NCBI GenBank assembly: GCA_013286325.1
Contig: JABDFZ010000020.1
Coordinates: 1 to 36,293, forward strand
Direction of reading: 5' to 3'
Length of the DNA: 36,293 bases
DNA from: Bacteroidota bacterium
GTDB taxonomy: Bacteria; Bacteroidota; Bacteroidia; Sphingobacteriales; Sphingobacteriaceae
This document shows, piece by piece, positions 14,218 to 22,767 of the stretch. The position numbers were made by a program, and so were the translations under genes. Under the pieces are notes generated by a model. The model was not told the DNA's origin. It made no database searches and worked only from the letters and a program-made list of their open reading frames with translations. How positions within the stretch are numbered: position 1 is the stretch's first letter; each line of letters opens with the position of its first letter.

Positions 14218-15726
14218 ATGTCTCCCGGAATATTACTCACTTTTATTATAGGCTACTTTTTAGTACTACTTATTATCTCCTGGTTAACTTCAAGGAAATC
14301 TGCTGATAACGATACCTTTTTTGTGGCTAACCGTAACTCCAAATGGTACCTGGTAGCTTTTGGAATGATAGGCACCGCACTGAGCGGAGTCACGTTTATA
14401 TCGGTTCCCGGAAAAGTTGGAGCCCCAACAGGTGACCAGTTTGAATATTTCCAGTTTGTTTTGGGTAATGCCGCTGGTTTTGTAGTTATAGCAACTGTTT
14501 TATTACCCCTTTATTACCGGCTGAAACTCACTTCGATATATAGTTATATTGAAGGAGCACTTGGGGTTTGGAGCTATAAAACAGCTGCCGGTATTTTTTT
14601 AATCAGCAGAATTATTGGTTCGTCGTTCAGGCTTTATCTGGTAGTTATTGTTTTGCAGAAGTTTATTTTCGATAGCTATCATGTGCCTTTTGCCATAACG
14701 GGTTTGATATGTCTGGTATTAATCTGGTCGTACACATTTAAAGGAGGCTTAAAAACCATTATTATTACCGATAGCCTGCAAACACTGTTTTTGGTTTCAT
14801 CGGTATTTTTATCAATCTATTTTATCTGCCAAAGCCTGCACTACAATATTTTTGAAGCAGCAGAGGCCATCAAAAACAGCAGCTACTCCAAAATATTCTT
14901 CTTTAATGATTTTTTAACTAATAAGTTCCATTTCAGCAAAGCTTTTTGGGGTGGCTTGTTTATTACTGTGGCCATGACAGGGCTTGATCAGGACCTTATG
15001 CAAAAGAACCTAAGCCTCAAAAACATCCGTGAAGCAAAGAAGAATATGTTCAGTTTTACTGTAGTTTTTGTGATTATCAATATTTTCTTTTTAAGCGTAG
15101 GTGCATTGCTTTATATGTATGCAGCGAAATATGGCATCAAGGTTGAAAAAACCGACTACCTGTATCCAACCATTGCTCTTAAATATTTAGGGTTGATCCC
15201 GGCAATGGTATTCATGCTTGGCTTAACTGCGGCAACGTTTGCCACTACCGATTCAGCCTTAACAGCCCTTACAACATCTTTTTGTGTAGATTTTCTGGGC
15301 TTTAATAAAAACAAGGATGTTAATAGTAAAAAGATGGTAAGCACCCGCCACTATGTGCATATCGCATTTTCGGGGGCTATGCTTTTAACCATTGTCATAT
15401 TTAATGCTATTACCAATACCGCAGTAGTTAACGCCATATTTAAAGTGGCTTCTTATACTTACGGGCCATTACTTGGCTTGTATTCGTTTGGTTTGTTTTT
15501 AAGTAACAGGCAGGTAAGAGATAAACTGGTGCCATTTATTTGCCTTATATCCCCGGCGATATGTTATTACCTGAGTATTAATTCGGCCAAATTATTAGGG
15601 GGATATGTTTTCGATAATGAGCTAATAATAGTTAACGGATTAATTACATTTGTTGGCCTATGGTTAACGTCTTTTACGAAAAAGTCCGCAAGCCTGCAAG
15701 TTGGCAAATCCGTAAGCCTGACTTGA
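14218..15726 (+). CDS. Sodium:solute symporter (SSS family)
   Basis: The 502-residue protein has about 13 hydrophobic segments. It carries SSS-family motifs: F-F-V-A-N-R-N-S-K-W near residue 40, G-T-A-L-S-G-V-T-F-I in TM2, F-K-G-G-L-K-T-I-I-I-T-D (the G-G-x-x-x-V/I-x-x-T-D signature) near 180, and T-D-S-A-L-T-A-L-T in the Na2-site helix. It imports a solute with Na+; the substrate is not predictable. The C-terminal tail (about residues 489-501, K-S-A-S-L-Q-V-G-K-S-V-S-L) is translated from the 8-bp repeat array at 15683-15722. The array therefore seems to have entered or extended the 3' end of the gene. The start is 11 bp after the S23 element. Confidence 0.93.
   Translation: MSPGILLTFIIGYFLVLLIISWLTSRKSADNDTFFVANRNSKWYLVAFGMIGTALSGVTFISVPGKVGAPTGDQFEYFQFVLGNAAGFVVIATVLLPLYYRLKLTSIYSYIEGALGVWSYKTAAGIFLISRIIGSSFRLYLVVIVLQKFIFDSYHVPFAITGLICLVLIWSYTFKGGLKTIIITDSLQTLFLVSSVFLSIYFICQSLHYNIFEAAEAIKNSSYSKIFFFNDFLTNKFHFSKAFWGGLFITVAMTGLDQDLMQKNLSLKNIREAKKNMFSFTVVFVIINIFFLSVGALLYMYAAKYGIKVEKTDYLYPTIALKYLGLIPAMVFMLGLTAATFATTDSALTALTTSFCVDFLGFNKNKDVNSKKMVSTRHYVHIAFSGAMLLTIVIFNAITNTAVVNAIFKVASYTYGPLLGLYSFGLFLSNRQVRDKLVPFICLISPAICYYLSINSAKLLGGYVFDNELIIVNGLITFVGLWLTSFTKKSASLQVGKSVSLT
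15683..15722 (+). repeat. Degenerate 8-bp array at the end of the symporter gene
   Basis: Five units in 8-bp register (AGTCCGCA, AGCCTGCA, AGTTGGCA, AATCCGTA, AGCCTGAC) match the AGTCCGNA consensus loosely. The orientation is that of the left repeat of the S23 element. It encodes the last residues of the symporter and pairs as an inverted repeat with 15785-15816. Confidence 0.65.
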
Positions 15727-15784
15727 TACCGCAACGGCTGAAACTTAAATAACTGAAAATTGTAGTTGTATAATAATATATTCT

Positions 15785-15816
15785 TCCGGAATTTCGGTCT
15801 TTCCGATTTTCGGACT
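15785..15816 (-). repeat. Degenerate 8-bp array before the LOG gene
   Basis: Four units (TCCGGAAT, TTCGGTCT, TTCCGATT, TTCGGACT) keep the 8-bp register and the inverted orientation of the right repeat of the S23 element. The array ends 12 bp before the LOG ATG, almost the same distance as the 11 bp seen before the symporter. About 60 bp of non-coding DNA separates it from its partner array. Confidence 0.7.
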
Positions 15817-15828
15817 TAAAAAAAACAT

Positions 15829-16536
15829 ATGACAGGTGAAGAAAAAATAAGACAAGCATTTGAGAATAAAAACTGGCAGGAAATTAAGGTAACCGATTCA
15901 TGGCAGATATTTAAGATAATGGCCGAATTTGTTGACGGCTTTGAGAAACTGGCTAAAATAGGCCCTTGTGTATCCATATTTGGATCAGCACGCACACATA
16001 ACGATAACAAGTATTACAAACTGGCTGAAAACACTGCACGCTTGTTAACCGAAAGGGGATATGGCGTAATTTCGGGCGGTGGGCCTGGTATTATGGAAGC
16101 CGCCAATAAAGGCGCTTACGAGGCAGGCGGAAAATCAGTAGGTTTAAATATTGAACTGCCTTTCGAGCAGTTTCACAACAAATACATCGACAGGGATAAG
16201 ATACTGGAGTTTGATTACTTTTTTATCCGGAAGGTAATGTTTATGAAATACTCCCAGGGCTTTATCATTCTACCCGGTGGTTTTGGCACCATGGATGAAT
16301 CATTTGAGGCTATTACGCTGATACAAACAGGTAAAATAGCCCGTTTCCCTATTGTATTTGTGGGCGTTGATTACTGGAAAGGATTATTTAACTGGGTTGA
16401 AGAAAAAATGCTTGAACAGGAGCACAATATTCACCCGGATGACCTTAATCTTTATCGGGTTGTTGATACTGCCGAAGAAGCCACAGAACATATTTTCCGG
16501 TTCTACGACAAATATGTATTGAAACCGAATTTTTAA
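15829..16536 (+). CDS. LOG/TIGR00730-family nucleotide phosphoribohydrolase
   Basis: The 235-residue protein has the Rossmann-like fold of the LOG (lysine decarboxylase-like) family. It has V-S-I-F-G-S-A-R (48-55), G-G-G-P-G-I-M-E-A-A-N-K-G-A (83-96) and the signature P-G-G-F-G-T-M-D-E (149-157) with E157 catalytic. Family members release a base from nucleoside 5'-monophosphates (AMP or cytokinin ribotides); older lysine decarboxylase labels are wrong. The protein is longer than the minimal LOG enzymes, with a 40-residue N-terminal helix, like the type II group. It ends in a bidirectional terminator. Confidence 0.9.
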   Translation: MTGEEKIRQAFENKNWQEIKVTDSWQIFKIMAEFVDGFEKLAKIGPCVSIFGSARTHNDNKYYKLAENTARLLTERGYGVISGGGPGIMEAANKGAYEAGGKSVGLNIELPFEQFHNKYIDRDKILEFDYFFIRKVMFMKYSQGFIILPGGFGTMDESFEAITLIQTGKIARFPIVFVGVDYWKGLFNWVEEKMLEQEHNIHPDDLNLYRVVDTAEEATEHIFRFYDKYVLKPNF

Positions 16537-16552
16537 GGTTTTTCAAAAACAT

Positions 16553-16586
16553 AAAAAGCGATCCGTTTTAATGGATCGCTTTTTTT
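16553..16586. terminator. Bidirectional terminator between the LOG and thioredoxin-like genes
   Basis: A 12-bp perfect stem (16553-16564 with 16573-16584; core AGCGATCC) has an 8-nt loop and A/T tracts on both sides, so it can stop transcription of both convergent genes. Confidence 0.9.
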
Positions 16587-16615
16587 CTGGGATAAGTATC
16601 AGGTTATTTAATTAC

Positions 16616-18574
16616 TTATTTCATTCCGCTTTTTGATGCAGGTTTCTGATCTGCAGCAAATGCTTCAGGGTTGGTAGTCATATCAATCATATTGGTTACT
16701 TCCTCAAGCACTTTTTCTGAAGAACCCGAGAATCCCACGTATTTAAAGCGGATATTCCCGGTTTTATCGATAATAAATTTAGTTGGTATTCCTGTAACTT
16801 CAAAATCACCTACAACTTTTCCCTGCTTCCCTTCATTTGTTTTTTCATCCATCAGTACATGGAAGGTGTATTTATTATCAGCTATAAATTTTTTAACACC
16901 ATCTAAATAGCTATCACCATTTTCCCAGGTATCAACAAATAAAAACTTAACGTTAGGGTTGTCTTTGTATTTAGTTACAGCCATTTGCATCCCAGGGAAC
17001 GAGGCTTTGCAAGGGCCGCACCAGGTAGCCCAAAAATCAACAATTACTATTTTCCCTTTTAAATCGGCCAGTGAAACTGTTTTACCATCAAAATCCTTCA
17101 ATGCGAAAGCAGGGGCAGGTTTATTGATCATAGTTTTGGCCAACTCGGCCATGGCTTTAGCACGGGCAGCAACTTCCAGCGAGGCCAGGTATTGGTCGTA
17201 ACCGTTATCACTGCCCTTTAATTTAACATAATCCTTTTTAAGCTCATCTTTTATTACTGCCGTACCCTGACCGCCCTTTATAGCTTTTTCGGCAAATTCT
17301 TGTGCTTTAGCGTATTGTTTAACGCCGCCTAAAATTTGTATGTAATTTCCATACATATCAGGATCAATATATGTGCTGCGATCCATTACTGGTTGTTCGT
17401 ATTTAAGAGCTTCATCAAACCTGTTTTCCTTAGCTAAAATAAATGCATAGGTATCGGCATAAGTATCATAATCCTGCTGGTAAAATTTCTTCATGTCGGA
17501 CGATGAGCGATAAGGCACTCCCTCCGGATTGTTTATCTTTTCAGAAATAATATCAAGGGAATGCTTTGAAAGTTTTTCTGCATCAGCAAGATGTTCACCT
17601 TTTTTGGCCCACTCATAAGTTGCATTATTTAAAGCCCCTGCTAAATTGGTTTTATTTTTTATGAGGGCTTCGTATTTGTAATAGTTTGCCATATCGCCTT
17701 TTGCAAGGTATGCACTGGCTAACTGCATCCTGAAATTGTCCTGTATGGTGCTTTTGTCAGTTGTGCTTTCAGGATATTTTTTAATATAAGCATTGTATAA
17801 AGAATCTTTTTTGCCTAAATCCTTTTCCCGGGAGAAAGCCATACCGGCATCATTCTTTACAGTAGTTCCATCAGGGAATTTAGTTTTAATAACTGTGTTT
17901 AAAGAATCTGCACCTGCTCTGTTTTTAGTGAAATTTAACAAGCTTGCTGCAAGTGTAAGGTCTTTTTCATCGTTGCTTTTTTCGAGTGAAGCAATTTTTT
18001 CATTAACAGCCTGCTTATTTTCGGGGCTACGTGCTAAGAACATGTAATAATTGCTTTGGTATTCTTTTTCGCTTTGCGGATATAAAGCAAACTCCTTCTT
18101 ATATAGTTCGAGGCTCAAAGCGTTATCAGGCTTTATTTTAGCATAATAATTACCCATATTGCTATAAAGCATAAAGGCTTGCATAGCATAAGCGCCCTCA
18201 ACAGGCTGTTTATCTTTATAAACTGTATAAACATAACCTTTGTCATTATTATTATCAACCTGATTATCGCCACTTATTTTTATATAGAATGCCTTAGCCC
18301 CGGCAGGGATGGTTATATCACCTTTTAACGATTTGCCGTCAGGTTTAAGAGCAATATCGGCAACAGGGTAATCCTTATTGTCGAGATAATAAACCGCTGC
18401 TGCGATATCTTTTTTACCATCAACCACTGTCCCGGTGGGGTCATAAATTAAAGTGACTTTTTCTCCTGCTGCAGGATATTGATTTGATAAGGTTAGGTGT
18501 GTGCTTGTTTGGGAAAACACACTTTGGATAGCCAGAATACCCGGCAACGCCAATAAGATTTTCAGGTTTTTCAT
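16616..18574 (-). CDS. Exported TlpA-like thioredoxin-domain protein with helical repeat region
   Basis: The 652-residue protein starts with a signal peptide (L-L-A-L-P-G-I-L-A-I-Q-S-V-F-S-Q). An N-terminal beta domain (about 25-130) is followed by a long helical, TPR-like region (about 140-490). A C-terminal TlpA/ResA-like thioredoxin domain (about 505-635) has W-A-T-W-C519-G-P-C522 and cis-Pro597 in T-G-I-P-T. The protein should be a periplasmic thiol:disulfide oxidoreductase. It is at the long end of this Bacteroidota family, and its partner is unknown. It is monocistronic, with its terminator shared with the LOG gene. Confidence 0.92.
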   Translation of the reverse strand: MKNLKILLALPGILAIQSVFSQTSTHLTLSNQYPAAGEKVTLIYDPTGTVVDGKKDIAAAVYYLDNKDYPVADIALKPDGKSLKGDITIPAGAKAFYIKISGDNQVDNNNDKGYVYTVYKDKQPVEGAYAMQAFMLYSNMGNYYAKIKPDNALSLELYKKEFALYPQSEKEYQSNYYMFLARSPENKQAVNEKIASLEKSNDEKDLTLAASLLNFTKNRAGADSLNTVIKTKFPDGTTVKNDAGMAFSREKDLGKKDSLYNAYIKKYPESTTDKSTIQDNFRMQLASAYLAKGDMANYYKYEALIKNKTNLAGALNNATYEWAKKGEHLADAEKLSKHSLDIISEKINNPEGVPYRSSSDMKKFYQQDYDTYADTYAFILAKENRFDEALKYEQPVMDRSTYIDPDMYGNYIQILGGVKQYAKAQEFAEKAIKGGQGTAVIKDELKKDYVKLKGSDNGYDQYLASLEVAARAKAMAELAKTMINKPAPAFALKDFDGKTVSLADLKGKIVIVDFWATWCGPCKASFPGMQMAVTKYKDNPNVKFLFVDTWENGDSYLDGVKKFIADNKYTFHVLMDEKTNEGKQGKVVGDFEVTGIPTKFIIDKTGNIRFKYVGFSGSSEKVLEEVTNMIDMTTNPEAFAADQKPASKSGMK

Positions 18575-18742
18575 CGGAGTAATTTGTTTTTTAATGGTGA
18601 TGATGCTATCAAAAGTTTAGTTTTTGAGCAGCAACTCACGATGGTTTCAGGATAACTAAATTTTTAGTCAAGATAGTAAAAGTTTCATAATAAGCAACTT
18701 ATTATTTAAAAATGTTACAGTATAATTTTTTATTTTGCAGCC

Positions 18743-18814
18743 ATGCTCAAACCTCCAAAACAAGCTGCATTAGGTTTTATTTTCACTACCTTACTAACTG
18801 ATCCCCGACAATAA
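18743..18814 (+). pseudogene. 5' remnant of an MFS paralogue, or leader ORF, before the MFS gene
   Basis: This 23-codon ORF carries Q-A-A-L-G-F-I-F-T-T-L-L-T-D, which aligns with S-A-A-L-G-F-I-F-V-T-I-F-I-D at the start of the MFS transporter that begins 60 bp downstream. The similarity stops at the Asp, and PRQ-stop follows. The simplest reading is a tandem MFS copy reduced to its first codons. Alternatively it is a leader peptide controlling the efflux gene. A TTATTTTG just upstream is one base from a -7 box. Confidence 0.6.
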
Positions 18815-18873
18815 ATTATTTATGTCTATCAAAACTTTTATAACAGTTCGCCCTTTTTACTGTGAAATAATAT

Positions 18874-20088
18874 ATGGCAAAATCTAAACATAGCGCAGCA
18901 CTCGGATTTATTTTCGTAACCATTTTTATTGATGTGCTGGGTTTAGGCATAATAATACCTGTATTGCCAAAATTATTACAATCATTAGGGAATATTGATG
19001 TTAGCAAGGCTTCAACTTATATTGGCTGGTTAACTTTTGTGTATGCATCCATGCAGTTTGTGTTTGCATCCGTAATGGGTAACCTTAGTGACAGGTATGG
19101 CCGCCGGCCTATTTTGTTAATCTCCTTATTTGGTTTCGGGATCGACTACCTGGTTATGGCTTTTTCGCCCTCTATATTATGGTTGTTTGTAGGGCGTACC
19201 ATAGCGGGCATTTGCGGCGCAAGCACCTCAACAGCTACAGCCTATATTGCCGATGTAAGTACCGGAAGCAAAAGAGCGGCTAATTTTGGATTGGTCGGCG
19301 CAGCATCTGCCATCGGGCTTATATTCGGAATTGCATTGGGAGCATACCTTAGCGGAATTAATTTAAGGCTGCCATTTATGGCCGCAGCCGGATTTGCTTT
19401 CGCAAATGGATTTTATGGCTTGTTCGTTTTACCCGAGTCGCTTAAACCACGATACCGCAGAAAATTTGAGTGGGGGCGGGCCAATCCGTTTTTATCATTA
19501 TGGCGGATCTATAAAAAACGACCAGCGCTTGCCAGCCTGTTGAGCGCTACTGCAATTGTTTACATTGCTCAAAAGGCGGTTGAATATTTATTATCGACCT
19601 ATCTTTATGAGAAATTTAACTGGACACCAGCCAGCGTAGGTACCCTTGGAATTTTTGTAGGCCTGGTTTTGGTAGCCATACAGGGTGGTTTGATACGGTA
19701 TACTGTGCCGAAGTTCGGGCAGCAAAAAAATATTATCTGGGGATTAGTTTTTTATGCGGTTGGCCTCGCGCTGATTGCTTTTGCCTCGAAAGGCTGGATG
19801 CTTTACGTGTTTATGGTTCCTTATTGCCTTGGCGGACTATCAGGGCCTGCACTACAGGGCATAGCTACTGATGAAGTTGCAAAAAATGAACAGGGCGAAT
19901 TACAGGGGGCTTTTGCCATTTTGAACAGTATCAGCCTCATAATAGGGCCATTGTTGTTGAGTTATGTGTTTTTCTTCTTTACAAAAAAATCGGCGGCAGT
20001 ACATTTTCCCGGAGCGCCATATTTGCTGTCGGCGGTTTTAATGCTGATAAGTACGGTTATAGCAATCAGGAGCTTTAAAAAGGCTTAA
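18874..20088 (+). CDS. MFS efflux transporter, TCR/Tet-like (DHA1)
   Basis: The 404-residue protein has 12 predicted membrane helices and the MFS motif A in loop 2-3 (G-N-L-S-D-R-Y-G-R-R-P-I-L-L). The N-terminal A-L-G-F-I-F-V-T-I-F-I-D-V-L-G-L-G-I-I-I-P-V-L-P is characteristic of the TCR/Tet branch of drug:H+ antiporters. A motif-C-like glycine-rich segment lies in TM5 (G-L-I-F-G-I-A-L-G-A-Y-L). It probably exports small molecules; tetracycline resistance should not be assumed from similarity alone. It is preceded by a 23-codon homologous remnant. It ends 1 nt from the convergent DUF502 gene without a terminator. Confidence 0.92.
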   Translation: MAKSKHSAALGFIFVTIFIDVLGLGIIIPVLPKLLQSLGNIDVSKASTYIGWLTFVYASMQFVFASVMGNLSDRYGRRPILLISLFGFGIDYLVMAFSPSILWLFVGRTIAGICGASTSTATAYIADVSTGSKRAANFGLVGAASAIGLIFGIALGAYLSGINLRLPFMAAAGFAFANGFYGLFVLPESLKPRYRRKFEWGRANPFLSLWRIYKKRPALASLLSATAIVYIAQKAVEYLLSTYLYEKFNWTPASVGTLGIFVGLVLVAIQGGLIRYTVPKFGQQKNIIWGLVFYAVGLALIAFASKGWMLYVFMVPYCLGGLSGPALQGIATDEVAKNEQGELQGAFAILNSISLIIGPLLLSYVFFFFTKKSAAVHFPGAPYLLSAVLMLISTVIAIRSFKKA

Positions 20089-20089
20089 A

Positions 20090-20680
20090 TTATAATCCGC
20101 TAACTCCGCCCGATATTACAAATTTCATCATATCAGCAGCACTTTTATCAATAGGTTTTACCTTATCAGCAGGTATAATGACAACCTGCCCTGCAAAGGA
20201 ATAGGAAAACGGGAAGTAAACGGCAACCTCTCCCGGTAGGTTTAATGACGAAAGGTCTTTTTGCACCATAAAGCCTATCTTTTTTAGCCCGAATTCATTT
20301 ACCTCAACCAAAACAGGTTCGTTAAATTTCTTTTCCTCACCAACAAAAGCTTCAGTGAGGTCTTTGATGGACGAATACAGGAATTTAAATAAAGGTAAAC
20401 GATTAAGCCAGCGGTTAAACCAGCGCTTTATTGGGTCGGTTACCACGTTGGTTACCAGTATCCCGGCAATGAAAATAATAACCAGCACATTAACTATACC
20501 CAGGCCGGGTATGTATACAGGTTTGCCGTCTTTATCGGTCCATAAAAAGTCACTTAAGTTTAATGCACTGTCAATGCTTTTTACAGCCCAAAAAATTAAA
20601 AGAAAGGCAGCCCCAAGCGGCACTACTATTAATAACCCCTTAATAAAATAGTTTAAAAGGGCTCCGGCTATCTTTTTCAT
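20090..20680 (-). CDS. DUF502-family membrane protein
   Basis: The 196-residue protein has two N-terminal transmembrane helices (about 10-32 and 55-78) and the family-typical motifs N-Y-F-I-K-G-L-L-I-V-V-P, I-P-G-L-G, L-P-L-F-K-F-L-Y-S-S-I-K-D-L-T-E-A-F and the late V-Y-F-P-F-S-Y-S-F-A-G-Q-V. The fold after the helices is a small soluble domain. The function of DUF502 proteins is not established in bacteria. It is monocistronic, convergent with the MFS gene. Confidence 0.9.
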   Translation of the reverse strand: MKKIAGALLNYFIKGLLIVVPLGAAFLLIFWAVKSIDSALNLSDFLWTDKDGKPVYIPGLGIVNVLVIIFIAGILVTNVVTDPIKRWFNRWLNRLPLFKFLYSSIKDLTEAFVGEEKKFNEPVLVEVNEFGLKKIGFMVQKDLSSLNLPGEVAVYFPFSYSFAGQVVIIPADKVKPIDKSAADMMKFVISGGVSGL

Positions 20681-20848
20681 CGTAAATCAATTTTACCTAT
20701 AAAAGTACGCTCTTTTAAATGGATCAAAAAATAAAGAGTGCCTTTTGGGAAGTAAGCACACATTTACTAGTTAAAAAGCTTTGTTTTGTTCATTTTTTTT
20801 AATTCTAAGAAAATTACGCGCTAAGGAGTAATATTTCAAATTGCTCTA

Positions 20849-21679
20849 CTATAAATTGAATAACTGTTCAAGTTCTAATATTCGTTCTGATTTTATAACG
20901 AATCCTAAGTTAATAGGGATTCTTGAAATTGTCATTGGCTGTTGCGATGTTGGTACGTTTATGATTTGAATTTCCCCTTGGACTGTTTGGTGAGGGCCAG
21001 CATATAAAACTCCCAATAAAAACACTCTGGTCCGCCCTGGAAAAAAATCTCCCTGCTTGTTTTTATACCCTCCCTCATTAAAAATAAATACTGGCGAACC
21101 ACTTGAACCGGGAAAACAGGCAGCGTCAATCATCATCTCTTTCTTTCCATTATAATCAAATTTAGGATGAGTAGCTGTTATTCCTTTCCTGAAAATAGGT
21201 TTATTATTTACTGAATCCCAAATACCATTAGGGTACCCAATCATTAAAATCTCTTCCAATGCATTTAGCTCACTCATCTGTTGTTGAGAGGGAATTATAG
21301 ACTTATCTAAGGGAATATAAAACAACCGTTGCCCCATTGCATTGGCTGCTTTTAGATAAGAGGCAATAGGCATAGCGCACAAATCTACATTAGCATCTGG
21401 ATGCTTGCGCCACAATGATTCAAAGTTATCAAGAGTAATAGGAACGTGTTGTGTGTCTAAGGGCATATTACCGGCAGTGGCTTTGGTGAAAATCAGCTTT
21501 CCTCTTATTGCACCTTCTATAACATGTTTGTTAGTGATAACGACTGGCACATGGGAATTTGTTGTTTCGTTATGAAGAAATCTAAAAAAGAAACCTGTTC
21601 CGCCACCATTATCATTAGCGTATTCACATTCTATTTGTACTGTTGAATATGTAAGTTGTTCAGAAAAAGACAAGCTCAT
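20849..21679 (-). CDS. Trypsin-like serine peptidase, cytoplasmic paralogue
   Basis: The 276-residue protein has a chymotrypsin-like double barrel with the complete triad: H52 in V-I-T-N-K-H-V-I-E-G, D99 in N-V-D-L-C-A-M-P-I and S192 in F-P-G-S-S-G-S-P-V-F. No signal peptide or PDZ domain is present, unlike DegP/HtrA. It lies 5 bp downstream of a paralogue with the same motif order (M-I-G-Y-P-x-G-x-W-D-S-x-N-N-x-P) but with a signal peptide; the two are probably cotranscribed. Stand-alone intracellular trypsin-like proteases are found in some conflict and defence contexts, but nothing adjacent supports that here. Substrate unknown. Confidence 0.85.
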   Translation of the reverse strand: MSLSFSEQLTYSTVQIECEYANDNGGGTGFFFRFLHNETTNSHVPVVITNKHVIEGAIRGKLIFTKATAGNMPLDTQHVPITLDNFESLWRKHPDANVDLCAMPIASYLKAANAMGQRLFYIPLDKSIIPSQQQMSELNALEEILMIGYPNGIWDSVNNKPIFRKGITATHPKFDYNGKKEMMIDAACFPGSSGSPVFIFNEGGYKNKQGDFFPGRTRVFLLGVLYAGPHQTVQGEIQIINVPTSQQPMTISRIPINLGFVIKSERILELEQLFNL

Positions 21680-21684
21680 GTTTA

Positions 21685-22614
21685 TTATTTATGTGTCGGT
21701 TGATTATTTATAATATGTAATAAAATTGGTTTAAATGCCAAAAGCTCAGTTGCTTTTATTACGACTGCTACGTTTATAGGTATACTTGTAGTAGTTAGTA
21801 TGTGCTGATTATTATTTAAGTTCACTTCTCCTGTGACTGGCGCATTAACAGATTGGACATTAATGCCTATCAAATTTAGTCTGCTTCCAACTATTAATCC
21901 GCCTTGTCTTGTACCATAAGAACCTTGGTTATAAAGCACTATAGGTGATCCGCTTGAACCTGGATAGATAGATATATCTAATAAAAAATGTGGCCTTCCC
22001 TCATAGTTAAGATATATGGGCGTAGCTGTTAACCCTTTTCTTACAACTGGTAAATTATTAGTACTGTCCCAAAATCCTACGGGGTAACCTATCATCAGCA
22101 CGTCTTCAATTGCGGTAAGCTCGTTTAATTGTTGTGTGTTAAGTAAATTGCTTTCCTCAAACGAAACCATATATGGTAATTTGCCAACTCCTCTTATTTC
22201 GTTAATGATTGGTGTGATTGGAAGAATTGCTAAATCCTGACTTGGATGTTTTATCCAACTTGAAAATGGAGTTATGGTCTTAGTTATGATATGACCATAG
22301 TTAGGTTTATTATTGATACTTTCAGTAAACCTCAGAACCCCTGTTTTTGCTCCTTTTATTACATGGAAGTTTGTAACTATACAAAGTACTGTATCCTTCC
22401 CAATTGCGAATTGAAAAAAGAATCCTGAACCAACTGATGTAAATGGTATTTGTTGCCCATTAATAACTGTGTCGCCATGACATTCAATTCTTATTGTGGA
22501 GTTAACAAGTAGCTCTGATATTGGTAAATTTTGACACTTAACCCGTTGAATACTTACTATGAAAAGTAAAACAATTATAATACCAAATAATTTGAAATTT
22601 GTGATAGGTCTCAT
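21685..22614 (-). CDS. Trypsin-like serine peptidase, exported paralogue
   Basis: From ATG 22614 the protein is 309 residues, with a hydrophobic N-terminus (F-G-I-I-I-V-L-L-F-I-V-S-I) acting as signal peptide or anchor. The triad is H84 (V-T-N-F-H-V-I-K-G), D127 (S-Q-D-L-A-I-L-P-I) and S221 (Y-P-G-S-S-G-S-P-I-V). An upstream ATG at 22647 would add 11 residues and is less likely. The protein resembles its downstream neighbour through its whole catalytic domain, so the pair arose by tandem duplication followed by different targeting. No PDZ domain. Substrate unknown. Confidence 0.85.
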   Translation of the reverse strand: MRPITNFKLFGIIIVLLFIVSIQRVKCQNLPISELLVNSTIRIECHGDTVINGQQIPFTSVGSGFFFQFAIGKDTVLCIVTNFHVIKGAKTGVLRFTESINNKPNYGHIITKTITPFSSWIKHPSQDLAILPITPIINEIRGVGKLPYMVSFEESNLLNTQQLNELTAIEDVLMIGYPVGFWDSTNNLPVVRKGLTATPIYLNYEGRPHFLLDISIYPGSSGSPIVLYNQGSYGTRQGGLIVGSRLNLIGINVQSVNAPVTGEVNLNNNQHILTTTSIPINVAVVIKATELLAFKPILLHIINNQPTHK

Positions 22615-22767
22615 TGTGTGGAATAAGGTTTTTTTAAATATAAACACAATTATCCGAACTACCTATGAAATTAGTGTATAGTTTTTTGAGTAGAGGAAAT
22701 AAAACAAAATGCTAAAATGTTGGTAGTCAACCAACTTTATGTATATTTTAAAATAGCGATAATCATA

